Origin: a bacterium
GTDB lineage: Bacteria; Bacillota; Bacilli; Lactobacillales; Streptococcaceae
NCBI GenBank assembly: GCA_905221145.1
Contig: CAJNCA010000006.1
Coordinates: forward strand, 35,602 to 99,601
DNA length: 64,000 nt
Direction of reading: 5' to 3'
The notes beneath the pieces are model-generated. The model had not been told where the DNA came from and ran no database searches. It worked only from the letters and a program-made list of their open reading frames with translations. The position numbers and the translations under genes are program-made. This document shows, in pieces, positions 9,643-21,857 of the stretch (position 1 is its first letter; each line of letters begins with the position of its first letter).

Positions 9643-9659
9643 CTGATACATCAGAATGC

Positions 9660-10694
9660 TTATAATTTAAAGGTTGCTACACCGAGGATAGAACGATTTA
9701 AGTTTCTAAGAATTTGAAGACTTTGTTCAAATTTCTTATAACGAGTCACTCCATACTCTTCAACAAGAAGGACTGTATCTCTTTCCAAAAGAGATGGTAC
9801 ATCTTGTAAATCCACAAAATGCATTCCTTTTAAGGCCTCTTGATTTTGTTTCAATTTATCTAGGATAGCTTTGTTTGAGCTAACGATTGTTAATTCTTGT
9901 CCAGCATTTTTGTATGATAGGATATCTGCTAGGTTGGCAATTGTTGTAATCTCTGTTACAAAATCAATTTGATACTGAGAAAAATCACCTGCTCTATTGA
10001 TGGTTGGATTAAAGAGATAAACCAATACATTTCCCATCACAACCAAAATCACACAAACTACTCCAATAACAGCTAAACGGAGAATCAAGTTCTTCACATT
10101 CAATCCAAGCGCTGTCTCACCGTTTGCATTCAATTCTTTAGAGTTGATGGTTTCCAATTTTTCAATTTTTACATTTGCATAAGTGTGTTTAAATTTCTCA
10201 ATCAATCCATCAATTTTTCGCTCCAACAAGTCATTAGCATCTTTACTTGGTGTCAAAATTTTCACACCAACCCCTGCATCGTCAATCATATAGTAGACAG
10301 TTAATTTTTTCCACCAATAATCATTCGTAGAATTTTTCAAGGTTGTTTCTGTCGTATCTAATTCACTAGCAATTTTTTTCAACTCACTAGACTCTACATC
10401 ATTGAAAAGATAAGCTCCATTCAAATTCCCATCAATCAATTTCCCGTAGAAATCACTATAGCCACCAATTTGATGATTCAAAATCGTTTTGGCTGAATCT
10501 TCTGGAGGAGTGATTTTATAGCTGATATAAGTTGAATAACTTGTTGTGTCTTTGACAGTATTTTTATTCTTAACTGCTTTAATTGTAAATGGTACAGCAA
10601 TGAGAGCAAATAAAGCGATGAGAGCTAGAATATTTGCTTTTCGTTTTTTGTAAAGATTTGCAAACAAATCAGCTACTGAATAATGTTCAAACAT
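9660..10694 (-). CDS. tarQ: Wzz/CpsC-like membrane protein, teichoic acid chain partner TarQ
   Basis: This 344-residue protein has an N-terminal helix (about 22-42), an extracytoplasmic domain (about 45-195), a second helix (about 200-225), and a C-terminal cytoplasmic part of about 115 residues that resembles the ATPase-like domain of CpsD partners but lacks a Walker A loop. The topology is that of polysaccharide chain-length regulators. Position directly after a Wzy-like polymerase in the lic3 cluster matches pneumococcal TarQ, proposed to work with TarP in polymerising teichoic acid precursor repeats. It overlaps the tarP stop by 8 bases. Homology is inferred from order and topology, not a search. 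Confidence 0.75.
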   Translation of the reverse strand: MFEHYSVADLFANLYKKRKANILALIALFALIAVPFTIKAVKNKNTVKDTTSYSTYISYKITPPEDSAKTILNHQIGGYSDFYGKLIDGNLNGAYLFNDVESSELKKIASELDTTETTLKNSTNDYWWKKLTVYYMIDDAGVGVKILTPSKDANDLLERKIDGLIEKFKHTYANVKIEKLETINSKELNANGETALGLNVKNLILRLAVIGVVCVILVVMGNVLVYLFNPTINRAGDFSQYQIDFVTEITTIANLADILSYKNAGQELTIVSSNKAILDKLKQNQEALKGMHFVDLQDVPSLLERDTVLLVEEYGVTRYKKFEQSLQILRNLNRSILGVATFKL

Positions 10695-12156
10695 GATTTT
10701 TTTCTCCTTTGTTTAGTAGATACTGGTTCTCTTTTGTAAGCATTTTTGCTACAAATATAATCACAAGAACAATTCCCCAGAATTGCATTGTAAATAGATT
10801 GAAGAAACTTTCTGAAAAGCTACTTCTTGGCATAAAGAATAGATTATTCAAGATGAGTAGGGACAAGGCAAATAGGATTGTTCTAGAGCGATAGGCTACT
10901 TGCAACATGGCTATAAATAGCATACCGAGTAAGAGACTAAGTAGAAAGACTCCTATCATACCATAGTCTGTATACAACTCCATGATATAACTACTTCCGA
11001 TACCATGTCCTTTCAAGTATTCCTTGTTCAAAACAAGATAGGATAGATTGTGGGCATAACTATTACTATCAATAGCTAGCTCCACACTATTGGTTGTATG
11101 TTCAAAGGCTTTTCCTCCGAAAATAGCCCCCAAACTTCCTCTTGCAAAATAATCAATGACAGGACCAAAAGTAAAATTGCGTAAATCTCGGTAAGGAAGG
11201 CTACTGTTAAATAGAAAACCTCGAGCCAGAACACCAAAACTAGTCCCTTGTTTATAGATAAAGTCAAGTAAGATATCCCAGAAACCTGTATGGGAAACCT
11301 GGACATTATCCCGTACATAATTGAGCACTCCCATCGCTAACATAAGAATAGGAGAACCGACAAAAATCGCTAACTTTTCTTTAAACCCAATCCATTTTCC
11401 CTTTTCAGTTTGCTCCCGCATAAAGTAATAAACAAAAGCAAATAAAATACTTAAAATAAAGGGATTTCGTGTCCCGATTGCCAAATGAATGGTATTGGCT
11501 ACAATGAAGGATACCAACACTGCTGTCGCCTGCAATTTCTTTGGCTTGGTTGCCAGATACATACACATTGCATAGACCGTAAAGGTAGACAAAATGTAGG
11601 TAAAATAAGGAAGTTTACTTTCAAAATTTGCATAGTAGGCATAGTAGGAAGTCTGCAGACGATACAGGAGCCGTTCAAATAAGCGAATAAAATAGAAAGG
11701 ATAGGTTAGAAGAAAAACTCCTAGTGATACAAAGCGTAACCGCTTGATATAAATCTCTTTTATAGAATTTCCTATCTTTGGTACTTTTATGTTCTTCCTA
11801 GCTATGAAGTAACGAGCCAGTACGCCTCCTGTGGTCAAGCCCAGAATCGAAACCATGACGACTATAAAGGCAAAGCGATAGGCTATCGGATGATAGGTAT
11901 CCAGAGCGCCATCCCTAAAATAATCAATGGTCGGTCTTGATACCAGAAATACAAAAATAGTTAAATAGAAAATAAAATGGATTAAGTAATACTTGATATC
12001 ATTCCAGCAGGCAATTAAGCTACTAACCAGTAAGAACAATAAAGTAGAAAGCAAGCTAACATTATTATTATTAAACAGATACACAATTCCACTTACTAGC
12101 GTCAAGGCATAGCTGACTATGGTCAAACTAAATAATAATCGTTTTCCATCAATCAC
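10687..12156 (-). CDS. tarP: Wzy-like polymerase, teichoic acid repeat polymerase TarP
   Basis: This 489-residue polytopic membrane protein has about 12 hydrophobic segments and a large extracytoplasmic loop near residues 290-370, the pattern of O-antigen polymerases. It follows the licD3 and glycosyltransferase genes and precedes a Wzz-like gene, the order of the pneumococcal lic3 locus, where this gene is proposed to polymerise lipid-linked teichoic acid repeats outside the membrane before transfer to peptidoglycan or glycolipid. The start is GTG at 12156 with GGGGGTGAG just upstream; no in-frame ATG is closer. There is a 15-base gap from the upstream glycosyltransferase. Confidence 0.78.
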   Translation of the reverse strand: MIDGKRLLFSLTIVSYALTLVSGIVYLFNNNNVSLLSTLLFLLVSSLIACWNDIKYYLIHFIFYLTIFVFLVSRPTIDYFRDGALDTYHPIAYRFAFIVVMVSILGLTTGGVLARYFIARKNIKVPKIGNSIKEIYIKRLRFVSLGVFLLTYPFYFIRLFERLLYRLQTSYYAYYANFESKLPYFTYILSTFTVYAMCMYLATKPKKLQATAVLVSFIVANTIHLAIGTRNPFILSILFAFVYYFMREQTEKGKWIGFKEKLAIFVGSPILMLAMGVLNYVRDNVQVSHTGFWDILLDFIYKQGTSFGVLARGFLFNSSLPYRDLRNFTFGPVIDYFARGSLGAIFGGKAFEHTTNSVELAIDSNSYAHNLSYLVLNKEYLKGHGIGSSYIMELYTDYGMIGVFLLSLLLGMLFIAMLQVAYRSRTILFALSLLILNNLFFMPRSSFSESFFNLFTMQFWGIVLVIIFVAKMLTKENQYLLNKGEKNHV

Positions 12157-12171
12157 TTGCTCACCCCCGTT

Positions 12172-13158
12172 CTAATGTAATTTTTTAGATTTTTCAATAT
12201 TTTTCAGTAATAAGAATCGGTATAAGGAAATGTTTATGAATAGAGCCAAAGCACTAATTCTTCTCCCCTTACGGAAAATTGGATTCCTAGCAATAGCAAA
12301 GGCATGGCCTTTTAAAAATCGGTGAATCTGAGAATAGGCTTCAAATTGTTTATACTGATCATCTAGTAACATCTTATCCATAATGAAGAAGTGGGCATAG
12401 GCCAATCTGAAGAACGCAACCTCTTTCAAGTCAGGATAGTTTTTCACAACTTCATTGTAAAACTTTTGGTAGATATCAATATAGGCTAAATCCTTCTCTG
12501 CATACGGTTTGGTCGTAATGCTATCCCCTCTATGGAAATAGTAGTAATAGGGTTTGGTATTAACAACGTACTTCTTAGCTAACTTGATTAAATCAAAATG
12601 ATAATAAGCGTCTTCGTAAATCAATCCCTTGGGAAAGGATAGGACCGTTGCAATCTCTCTCTTGATTAGCTTATTGCAGATCGTTCCAGGTATTTTTTCA
12701 CCTATGAGGTATTCCTTTAGAAATGTTTGAGAATCACAGACAAAATAATCATCCTGATTAGCTGACTGTGGGCTTTCATCATTAGCATAGACATTCATGA
12801 CACCACAGCTCGAAACATCCGCATCTTCTTGAATTAATTGCTCATATAAACTCTGAATCATTTCCGGATGGATATAATCATCTGAGTCAATAAAAATCAG
12901 ATAATCCCCATGAGCCTGCTTCATTCCATCGTTTCGCGCTTGTGACAAGCCTTCATTCTTTTTATGAAGCACTGACACCCTATCATCTTGTTCAGCGATT
13001 AAATCACACAAGCGACCACTTTCATCTGTTGCTCCATCATCGACAAGAATAATTTCCAGATTTTGATGGGTCTGCTTCTGAATGGAAGCTATCGATTTTT
13101 CTAGGTACTGCGCCACATTATAGACTGGCACAATCACACTAATTAATGCAGTTTCCAT
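12172..13158 (-). CDS. Family 2 glycosyltransferase of the lic3 teichoic acid cluster
   Basis: This 328-residue GT-A fold enzyme has the GT2 start VIVPVYNVAQYLEKS, the nucleotide-binding VDDGATDESG and the metal-binding DSDD (residues about 90-100). It is cytoplasmic with a short basic C-terminus. It starts one base after the preceding glycosyltransferase stop, preceded by GAGGAG. In this locus it is expected to add a sugar to the undecaprenyl-linked teichoic acid repeat; which sugar cannot be told from the sequence. Confidence 0.87.
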   Translation of the reverse strand: METALISVIVPVYNVAQYLEKSIASIQKQTHQNLEIILVDDGATDESGRLCDLIAEQDDRVSVLHKKNEGLSQARNDGMKQAHGDYLIFIDSDDYIHPEMIQSLYEQLIQEDADVSSCGVMNVYANDESPQSANQDDYFVCDSQTFLKEYLIGEKIPGTICNKLIKREIATVLSFPKGLIYEDAYYHFDLIKLAKKYVVNTKPYYYYFHRGDSITTKPYAEKDLAYIDIYQKFYNEVVKNYPDLKEVAFFRLAYAHFFIMDKMLLDDQYKQFEAYSQIHRFLKGHAFAIARNPIFRKGRRISALALFINISLYRFLLLKNIEKSKKLH

Positions 13159-13159
13159 G

Positions 13160-14263
13160 CTACTCCTCTAATAGTTTTTCTACTTGTTCGATTTGTTTGG
13201 CAATTGTAAATTGTTGAATAAATTGACTAGCCTCATTGACATCGAAGTTTGAGGCAGATGTCATGTAGTTCGTAATTGCCTGAGCTGCCTCTTGATTGCT
13301 CTCAATGATTTGTCCAAATCGACCTTCTTGGGATAATTCCTCAGCCCCTCCAACATCTGTAGAGACAAAAGGAAGTCCCAGACTCAAAGCTTCCACATAC
13401 ACTCCAGGAAAACCTTCTTGCTTAGACATAGACAAGAGAACTTTCGTCTGAGATAAATACTGATAAGGATTTTTTTGATAACCAAGGAAATGAACATAGT
13501 CCTCAAGCCCATACTCTTTGGCTCGTTTTTTCAGTTCCTCTTCCATGTCACCAGCACCTATAAAGTAAAGGTGATAATGTTTTCCCTCTTGGTGTAATAG
13601 TCGTATCACTTCCACTACACGGTCAGAACCCTTATTTTCCTCAATTCGTCCAATGGTACAGATACTTTGAGGAGCAATCTCGATATCGCTCTTCTCTTGA
13701 GATTTTTCTAGAATAGTCTTAAAATCATAACCATTATAGACCGTCTGTAATTTTGAAGCATAATCTGGATAGACTTCCTTGATAGAATGACTGGTCTTTT
13801 TAGAAATTCCTACAATAGTATCCGCATCATCCAACTGGCGTCTATGTGATTCCCTTTTTGAGCTATCCTTAAGAAATTCTTCAATACTTCCATGAATCCA
13901 AGATATCTTCTTGACTTCTTTTCTTTTAGAGAACAAAAGTGGTGGATTCATAATGGTAAAGGAAACTTCAACATCATAGTCATCTTTCACCAGCAAGCGA
14001 CGAGTCAATCTTGGAAAATAAATTCTCATTCTCCACAAAAGAGCTCGTAACCATCTGGCTTGGCGATAATCCTGAAGGGATTTTAAAATTAGTACATGTT
14101 TCGGAACAGATTCATATCCTTTGTCAAAATGCTCCATTTCAAGAATATCAATATCATACTTTTCTGGATCTAAATTTGAAACAATGGTAGATAGAATCTT
14201 CTCTGCTCCGCCTCCGAGAGAAAAAGACCACATAAAAAATAAGATTTTTTTCTTAGCCACCAT
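13160..14263 (-). CDS. Family 4 glycosyltransferase of the lic3 teichoic acid cluster
   Basis: The 367-residue GT-B fold enzyme carries an N-terminal GGGAEKIL loop, the mid-protein CTIGRIEENKGSDR and the C-terminal donor-site motif EGFPGVYVEALSLGLP (about residue 305). I chose the ATG at 14263 (MVAKKKILFF) preceded by GGGAGAAT; the longer open frame is inside licD3. It overlaps licD3 by 11 bases, so it is translationally coupled. It probably builds the teichoic acid repeat on the inner face of the membrane. Confidence 0.87.
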   Translation of the reverse strand: MVAKKKILFFMWSFSLGGGAEKILSTIVSNLDPEKYDIDILEMEHFDKGYESVPKHVLILKSLQDYRQARWLRALLWRMRIYFPRLTRRLLVKDDYDVEVSFTIMNPPLLFSKRKEVKKISWIHGSIEEFLKDSSKRESHRRQLDDADTIVGISKKTSHSIKEVYPDYASKLQTVYNGYDFKTILEKSQEKSDIEIAPQSICTIGRIEENKGSDRVVEVIRLLHQEGKHYHLYFIGAGDMEEELKKRAKEYGLEDYVHFLGYQKNPYQYLSQTKVLLSMSKQEGFPGVYVEALSLGLPFVSTDVGGAEELSQEGRFGQIIESNQEAAQAITNYMTSASNFDVNEASQFIQQFTIAKQIEQVEKLLEE

Positions 14264-15098
14264 ATTCTCCCTTGTATTCTGTATAAGACTTATCCATATC
14301 AGCGATGACAGCATCATGATGCGGTACCTGCTTGTCTGCTGGCGGAGGAGTCATATAATCCCCAAACGCAGTGCTGAGATAAGCATCATAGCCAACTGGA
14401 ATAGGCATCTCTGTTCCTTCAAACGGCAAGAAAAGATTGTCTTCAAAAGATTCGATTGGGTACTTGTTTCTCATGTAGCCCGGACCTGAGCATAATTCTG
14501 TAATACCATCGCTCTCAGCCAAACCATATTTGGTCATTTCTTTCTCAGCTTTTTTCCAAATGCGATAACGGAGAGATTTTGGAGTCACACCCAGTAAAAT
14601 ACGGCTTCCCCATTTCATGATAGCTCCATGCTTTTCTGGAACAGTTTGGGCACAAAAAAGGGAATAAATCAGGGCCCAGCGAACCTGTTTCTTCCGCTCA
14701 GCTGGATTTTTTGGATAATAATCCAAAGGCAACACGTCCAAGGCCAAACCATGTGGTAAATCCAAATCCTGCTGATAAGGCTTGATACATGTGGTTTCCT
14801 TGTCACGAATGGTAATAAAAAGATTGCGATCGACAAAATCCTTGTGACTCTTTGACAAGAAATAACGCTCATCTGCATAGCGAGGCCATAATTCTGCTAA
14901 TTTTTCATAATCTTTGCGGGGCATAAAAAAGTCTAGGTCGTCATCCCAAGGAATAAAACCCTTGTTTCGAAGGGCACCAATAGCACCTCCACCACAAAGA
15001 TAACAAAGCAAATCATGTTCTTTACAAAAGGCCACAAAATATTCAGCCATCTCCAGACTACGAGCCTGAATTGCTTTTAAATCAGTCATATTGTTCAT
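14253..15098 (-). CDS. licD3: LicD-family phosphocholine transferase
   Basis: This 281-residue protein carries the LicD signature: LCYLCGGGAIGALRNKG followed by PWDDDLDFFMPRKDY (about residues 30-60), a nucleotidyltransferase-fold active site with the Asp cluster. LicD proteins transfer phosphocholine from CDP-choline to sugars of teichoic acid. It heads a five-gene operon with two glycosyltransferases, a polymerase and a chain regulator, which matches the pneumococcal lic3 locus. Its exact acceptor is not established by sequence. An alternative ATG lies three codons downstream. Confidence 0.85.
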   Translation of the reverse strand: MNNMTDLKAIQARSLEMAEYFVAFCKEHDLLCYLCGGGAIGALRNKGFIPWDDDLDFFMPRKDYEKLAELWPRYADERYFLSKSHKDFVDRNLFITIRDKETTCIKPYQQDLDLPHGLALDVLPLDYYPKNPAERKKQVRWALIYSLFCAQTVPEKHGAIMKWGSRILLGVTPKSLRYRIWKKAEKEMTKYGLAESDGITELCSGPGYMRNKYPIESFEDNLFLPFEGTEMPIPVGYDAYLSTAFGDYMTPPPADKQVPHHDAVIADMDKSYTEYKGEYGG

Positions 15099-15121
15099 TA
15101 TTCTTTCTATCGTATCGTTCC

Positions 15122-15130
15122 ATTATACCA
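15122..15130 (-). promoter_or_regulatory. Extended -10 promoter of the lic3/tar operon
   Basis: TGGTATAAT on the minus strand, -10 hexamer at 15127-15122, lies 24 bases before the licD3 ATG. A good -35 is not visible. Confidence 0.65.
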
Positions 15131-15162
15131 CAAATAAGGGATGAAAATCTATTGCAGACTGT

Positions 15163-15214
15163 AAAAAATCAAAGCTTGACTGCTGGATAAATAGCCTTCA
15201 AACTTTGATTTTTC
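15163..15214 (-). terminator. Terminator of the aroA-aroK-pheA-LCP unit
   Basis: Long arms AAAAATCAAAGTTTGA and TCAAGCTTTGATTTTTT on the minus strand lie directly after the LCP stop at 15224. Confidence 0.82.
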
Positions 15215-15223
15215 TGTCTTAAC

Positions 15224-16534
15224 TTATCTCATTCCCATTTGAGCTAGCTTGGTTTGATATTTATTTTGATCGACTTGGAGAGCTATACCTCCATAGACAT
15301 CATAGGCATCTACCCAATCACCCAGTTCTGGAACTGTTAATCTCTCAATGCCGTTTTGTGCTCCATTTAGGAAGGATAAACCATTGGTCAATAAGAAACT
15401 ATAGGGAACGTTCGTAGAGGTCATCCCAAAGACCTTACCAAGTGCTTCTGAACCAGTAAAGAGTTTGGTTGGATCCTTGAGTTGCTGCAGAACAGCTGTC
15501 AACACTTGCTGTTGTCTCTTGGTACGACCGTAATCACCTTCATCATCATCACGGAAGCGTGCATAATTGAGCAAGGTTGAACCGTTCATCTGCTGTTTCC
15601 CAACTTTGATAGTCTGGGTTGGAGACTCCGTTTCCGTAGCATGCAAATCATCTCCCACCGTAGCTTCGGTTAAAAGTTGACCTTCCAAGGTTGAGAATTT
15701 GGCATCAATTGTCACCCCATCTGGGAACAGAGTGTCAATAGCGGTTGCGAAGGCCTGGAAGTCTACCAAGGCATAGTACTTAATGTCCAAGTCAAAATTG
15801 TCTTTTAGGACTTTTCGAACCATTTCTGCCCCTTTTTGTCCCTCTTGTTCCCCTAGTTCATAGGCCACATTCAACTTATTATCGGACTGCTTTCTACCAT
15901 TAATGACTTGGCTGTAACCGTCTATATAAACCAAATTGTCACGCATGAAGCTGACCAGCTTGATTTTCTTATCTGAGCCACCAACGTTTAGAACCATAAT
16001 AGAGTCCGTTCTCGTTTCTGCACTGTTTTGGCCAATCCGTCCATCCGTCCCCATAATCAAAATATTGACTCCATCCTTGGTATCTTGACCATGAAAAATT
16101 TCTACTTGAGCTGCTTTTGCATTGGCAGGTTTGGTTGGATCAGCATTTGAATAGCCTTTTAGGAACATAAAAATCATGCCAAAACCGACACAGGCTAAAA
16201 GGGCAAGCAGTCCAACAAAAATACGACCCCAACGAATTTTACGTTTTTTAGATTTAACCTTTGGTTGAGAATGACTTTTCTGATATTTTTTTGCACGACT
16301 ACGGTTACCATAGGATGGAAGAGGAGACTGATTGATTGGTTCCATGAAAGACTCTTCCATATCATAATTTTCATTATGAATTTCTGGTGAAGCTTCACTA
16401 CCGCCAGCCATATTTAACTTACCTTGCAAGTAAGCAAACTCTTTTTTCTCTCGCTCATTGAGGTAATGAATGTTCTTAAAGAGATAGTCGTAACGTAACT
16501 GCTCGTGATGGCTTAAGGGATTTTCTTTACTCAT
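15224..16534 (-). CDS. psr: LytR-CpsA-Psr (LCP) family wall polymer ligase
   Basis: This 436-residue type II membrane protein has a cytoplasmic head of about 100 residues, one helix at about 105-127 (FVGLLALLACVGFGMIF) and an extracellular LCP domain with TDGR, TRTDSIMVL and SFMRDN motifs carrying the arginines and aspartates that bind the polyprenyl diphosphate. LCP enzymes attach teichoic acids or capsule to peptidoglycan. It overlaps pheA by the ATGA tetranucleotide and so is translated with the aromatic amino acid genes, an odd coupling. Which polymer it prefers is unknown. Confidence 0.9.
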   Translation of the reverse strand: MSKENPLSHHEQLRYDYLFKNIHYLNEREKKEFAYLQGKLNMAGGSEASPEIHNENYDMEESFMEPINQSPLPSYGNRSRAKKYQKSHSQPKVKSKKRKIRWGRIFVGLLALLACVGFGMIFMFLKGYSNADPTKPANAKAAQVEIFHGQDTKDGVNILIMGTDGRIGQNSAETRTDSIMVLNVGGSDKKIKLVSFMRDNLVYIDGYSQVINGRKQSDNKLNVAYELGEQEGQKGAEMVRKVLKDNFDLDIKYYALVDFQAFATAIDTLFPDGVTIDAKFSTLEGQLLTEATVGDDLHATETESPTQTIKVGKQQMNGSTLLNYARFRDDDEGDYGRTKRQQQVLTAVLQQLKDPTKLFTGSEALGKVFGMTSTNVPYSFLLTNGLSFLNGAQNGIERLTVPELGDWVDAYDVYGGIALQVDQNKYQTKLAQMGMR

Positions 16535-17375
16535 CTTCTCTCCTTTCCATGGTCTGATATTGGATAAATAGGATAGGCACCCAGAACTTTATACTGGATT
16601 CCAATCGCTTCTAATTCTTTTTGGGCAAAGTGGACCAGGTCCTTATCAGCATAGTCCACATCAATAATGAAAAAGTATTCTCCCAGTGCTGTCTTGAGTG
16701 GCCGACTTTCAATTTTTGTCAGGTCAATTCCTCGCCAAGCAAAAGTTGAAAGAGCCTTGTAAAGTGCGCCGGGAAGATTGTCCGGTAAGGTCAAGGCTAA
16801 ACTCATTTTTTCAGTTTGTGCTTGCAAAGGAATAGCTGTACCTTCAGCTCCCAGAACCCAGAAACGTGTGAAATTGGCTTCCATTTCCTGAATATCCTCA
16901 GCAATCAGTTCCAAGCCATATTCCTCGGCAGAACTTCTAGGAGCAATTGCAGCAAAAGGCTGGTCTGGATGTTCGGAAATAAAGCGGGCCGCATAGGCTG
17001 TACTAGCAGTCACCTCAATTTGAGCATCTGGATACTCTTCATCGATGAATTTCTTTCCTTGAGCCAAGGCCTGTGGATGAGAAAAAATCTTTTCAATCTT
17101 AGTGTGACCTGGCACCACCATCAACTGCTGGTGAATGGGCTGAACGATTTCTGCTACTGCTTGGATGCGAGCCTGATGAAAAAGGTAGTCCAAAGTTTCA
17201 TGAACACTACCCTCGATAGAATTTTCTACTGGTACCACAGAATATGCCACCAGGCCTTGCTCATAGGCCTTGATAACATCTGTAATATTGGCAAAGGCCT
17301 GCAATTCCTCATGAGGAAAAGCTGTCTGCACAACGTGGTGTGAAAATGATCCCTTGGGACCTAGATAAGCAATTT

Positions 17376-17379
<4 letters not shown>
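16531..17379 (-). CDS. pheA: Prephenate dehydratase
   Basis: The 282-residue enzyme converts prephenate to phenylpyruvate for phenylalanine. It has the start MKIAYLGPKGSFSHHV, the catalytic TRF in NFTRFWVLG (about residue 165) and a C-terminal ACT domain with the ESRP motif that senses phenylalanine. It is the monofunctional form without chorismate mutase. It overlaps aroK upstream and the LCP gene downstream, each by ATGA. Confidence 0.95.
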
Positions 17380-19558
<2,179 letters not shown>

Positions 19559-19568
19559 GATTTTCTCC

Positions 19569-20672
19569 TTATTTGACAACGACTGTGTAGTCGGTGTTTT
19601 CTGTTATGAGGTGCTCGGCTCGTTCCAAATCTTGAGCATTTTTAAATGAAATTTGTAAAATCCCGTGAATATCCTCACGGTTTTCCTCGTTGATGTGGAT
19701 GTTAACCAAGGAAGTTCCACGTAGCAGTTCCAAAATTCGCAAGATGACATCTTCTTCATCGGGAACGTCAACATAGAGATCGTAAGAACTGTCCACACCA
19801 CCACGCTTATGGATTTCCATAGCCTGCCGTTGTTCACGCGCCTGATTGAAAAAGTTCCAAATCTGCTCCTCATCTCCCTTGCTGATGGCTTGTCCAACCT
19901 CATCTAAACGCTCCTTGAAATCCTCAATTCGATCCAAAATGGTCTCACGATTGGACAAGAGAATAGAAGTCCACATACCTGGCTCGCTTTCCGCAATTCG
20001 GGTCATATCTCGAAAACCACCGGCCGCAAAGCGCCTTGCCATCTCATGTTCCTGAGCATAGACCGCAGTCTGCTCCATGAGACTAGAAGCCAGAATATGT
20101 GGAAAATGGCTAATCTGAGAAGTCACTCGATCATGCTCCTTGGCATCAATCTCGATAAATCGGGCATGAAGACCTGAAAGCAGATCCTTCATTTCCTCAA
20201 GCGTATCCTGACTTGTCAGTCTCGAAGGTGTGAAGATATAGTAGGCATTTTCAAAGAGATTGACATCCGCAGAAGCTGCCCCTGTCTTATGACTACCAGC
20301 CATAGGATGGGCCCCGACAAAGCGAACAGGCTTGCCAGCCAAATACTGCTCCGCCGCATCCACAATAGCTGACTTGGTCGAACCGGCATCTGAAATAATC
20401 ACACCTTCTTTCAAGTCCAAGTCAGCCAATTCCTTAATAAAGGAAATGGTTTGTTTGATTGGCAAACTGAGGATGATGATATCTGCCAAAGGAGCAAAAC
20501 TAGCAAAATCATCCGTTGCACGGTCAATCATGCCTTCTTTCAAGGCGATATCTCTCGAAGCTTGACTGCGATTATAACCTAAAATTTCATAATCTGGATG
20601 ATCGCGTTTGATACCGAGTGCCATAGAGGCACCAATCAAACCAAGACCTGCGATATAGATTGTTTTTGCCAT
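19569..20672 (-). CDS. tyrA: Prephenate dehydrogenase
   Basis: The 367-residue enzyme oxidises prephenate to 4-hydroxyphenylpyruvate for tyrosine. The NAD loop is [14 protein letters not shown] at the N-terminus, and the catalytic His region includes [14 protein letters not shown] (about residue 130). A C-terminal ACT domain (about 295-367) suggests feedback control. It sits 9 bases after aroC. Confidence 0.95.
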   Translation of the reverse strand: MAKTIYIAGLGLIGASMALGIKRDHPDYEILGYNRSQASRDIALKEGMIDRATDDFASFAPLADIIILSLPIKQTISFIKELADLDLKEGVIISDAGSTKSAIVDAAEQYLAGKPVRFVGAHPMAGSHKTGAASADVNLFENAYYIFTPSRLTSQDTLEEMKDLLSGLHARFIEIDAKEHDRVTSQISHFPHILASSLMEQTAVYAQEHEMARRFAAGGFRDMTRIAESEPGMWTSILLSNRETILDRIEDFKERLDEVGQAISKGDEEQIWNFFNQAREQRQAMEIHKRGGVDSSYDLYVDVPDEEDVILRILELLRGTSLVNIHINEENREDIHGILQISFKNAQDLERAEHLITENTDYTVVVK

Positions 20673-20681
20673 AGGAACTCC

Positions 20682-21848
20682 TTAATAGTTCTTTGTATAG
20701 TCTCGGTGTTGGGCTACCGCTTCTTTTAATTCCTCAAGATTATCTGATGAGAATTTTTCAAGGATTTCTTGTGCCAGAACCGTAGCCACAACGGCTTCCA
20801 TGACCACTCCTGCAGCTGGAAGAGCGGTCGGATCACTTCTCTCCACGGTTGCCTTATAGGGTTCGTGGGTTTCGATATCTACACTCATAAGTGGTTTATA
20901 AAGAGTAGGAATGGGTTTCATAACACCACGAACAACGATGGGTTGTCCATTAGTCATGCCACCTTCAAAGCCACCCAGATTGTTGGTACGGCGAGTATAG
21001 CCGTCTTCTTTAGACCAGAGAATTTCATCCATAACTTGGCTTCCTTTGCGGTAACCAGCTTTAAATCCAAGACCAAATTCCACCCCTTTAAAGGCATTGA
21101 TAGAAACCACTGCTTGGGCCAATCGTGCATCCAATTTTCTATCCCATTGAACATAAGAGCCGAGGCCGACTGGAACACCTCCAACGACTGTCTCGACAAC
21201 TCCACCGATGGTATCACCATCACGTTTGATTTGGTCAATATAATCCTTGATTTCCTGCTCTCGTTCTTGATTGACAATAGAAACTTCAGACTGGGCAGCT
21301 CGCTCCTTAATCTCAGCCACTGTCAGATTTTCAGGTACATCGATTTCCTTGCCGCCAAAGACCACGACATGATTGGCGATTTCCATATCCAGTTCAGCCA
21401 AGAGGCGTTTGGCTACTGCTCCAACTGCTACCCGCATGGTTGTTTCACGAGCTGATGAACGTTCCAAAGAATTTCGCAAATCATCAAAACGGTACTTGAT
21501 ACCTCCAACCAAGTCAGCATGACCTGGACGTGGATGAGTGATTTTTCGTTTGCTTTTAAGGCGGTCTTCAATGTCCTCCGCAGACATGATGTCCAGCCAT
21601 TTTTGGTGGTCCTTATTGATGACATCCATAGTAATGGGAGCCCCTGTCGTTTTCCCATGGCGAACGCCCGATGTAAAGACAACCTGGTCACTCTCAATCT
21701 TCATACGACCACCACGACCGTAGCCACCCTGACGGCGTTTAAGGTCTCCATTAATATCCTCAGCTGTCAAAGGAAGTCCAGCTGGAATTCCCTCAATAAT
21801 AGCTGTCAGACGAGGGCCGTGTGATTCTCCTGCAGTTAAATATCTCAT
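20682..21848 (-). CDS. aroC: Chorismate synthase
   Basis: The 388-residue FMN-dependent enzyme makes chorismate from EPSP. It starts [14 protein letters not shown] and carries [12 protein letters not shown] (about 35), [14 protein letters not shown] (about 133) and a C-terminal [13 protein letters not shown] motif. The length is typical of the Gram-positive form. It lies 9 bases after aroB. Confidence 0.97.
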   Translation of the reverse strand: MRYLTAGESHGPRLTAIIEGIPAGLPLTAEDINGDLKRRQGGYGRGGRMKIESDQVVFTSGVRHGKTTGAPITMDVINKDHQKWLDIMSAEDIEDRLKSKRKITHPRPGHADLVGGIKYRFDDLRNSLERSSARETTMRVAVGAVAKRLLAELDMEIANHVVVFGGKEIDVPENLTVAEIKERAAQSEVSIVNQEREQEIKDYIDQIKRDGDTIGGVVETVVGGVPVGLGSYVQWDRKLDARLAQAVVSINAFKGVEFGLGFKAGYRKGSQVMDEILWSKEDGYTRRTNNLGGFEGGMTNGQPIVVRGVMKPIPTLYKPLMSVDIETHEPYKATVERSDPTALPAAGVVMEAVVATVLAQEILEKFSSDNLEELKEAVAQHRDYTKNY

Positions 21849-21857
21849 ACACTCTCC

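Noticed and set aside
20769..21455. Plus-strand ORF of 228 residues opposite aroC
   Set aside because: Long, but fully antisense to aroC; composition follows the codon bias of the real gene on the opposite strand.
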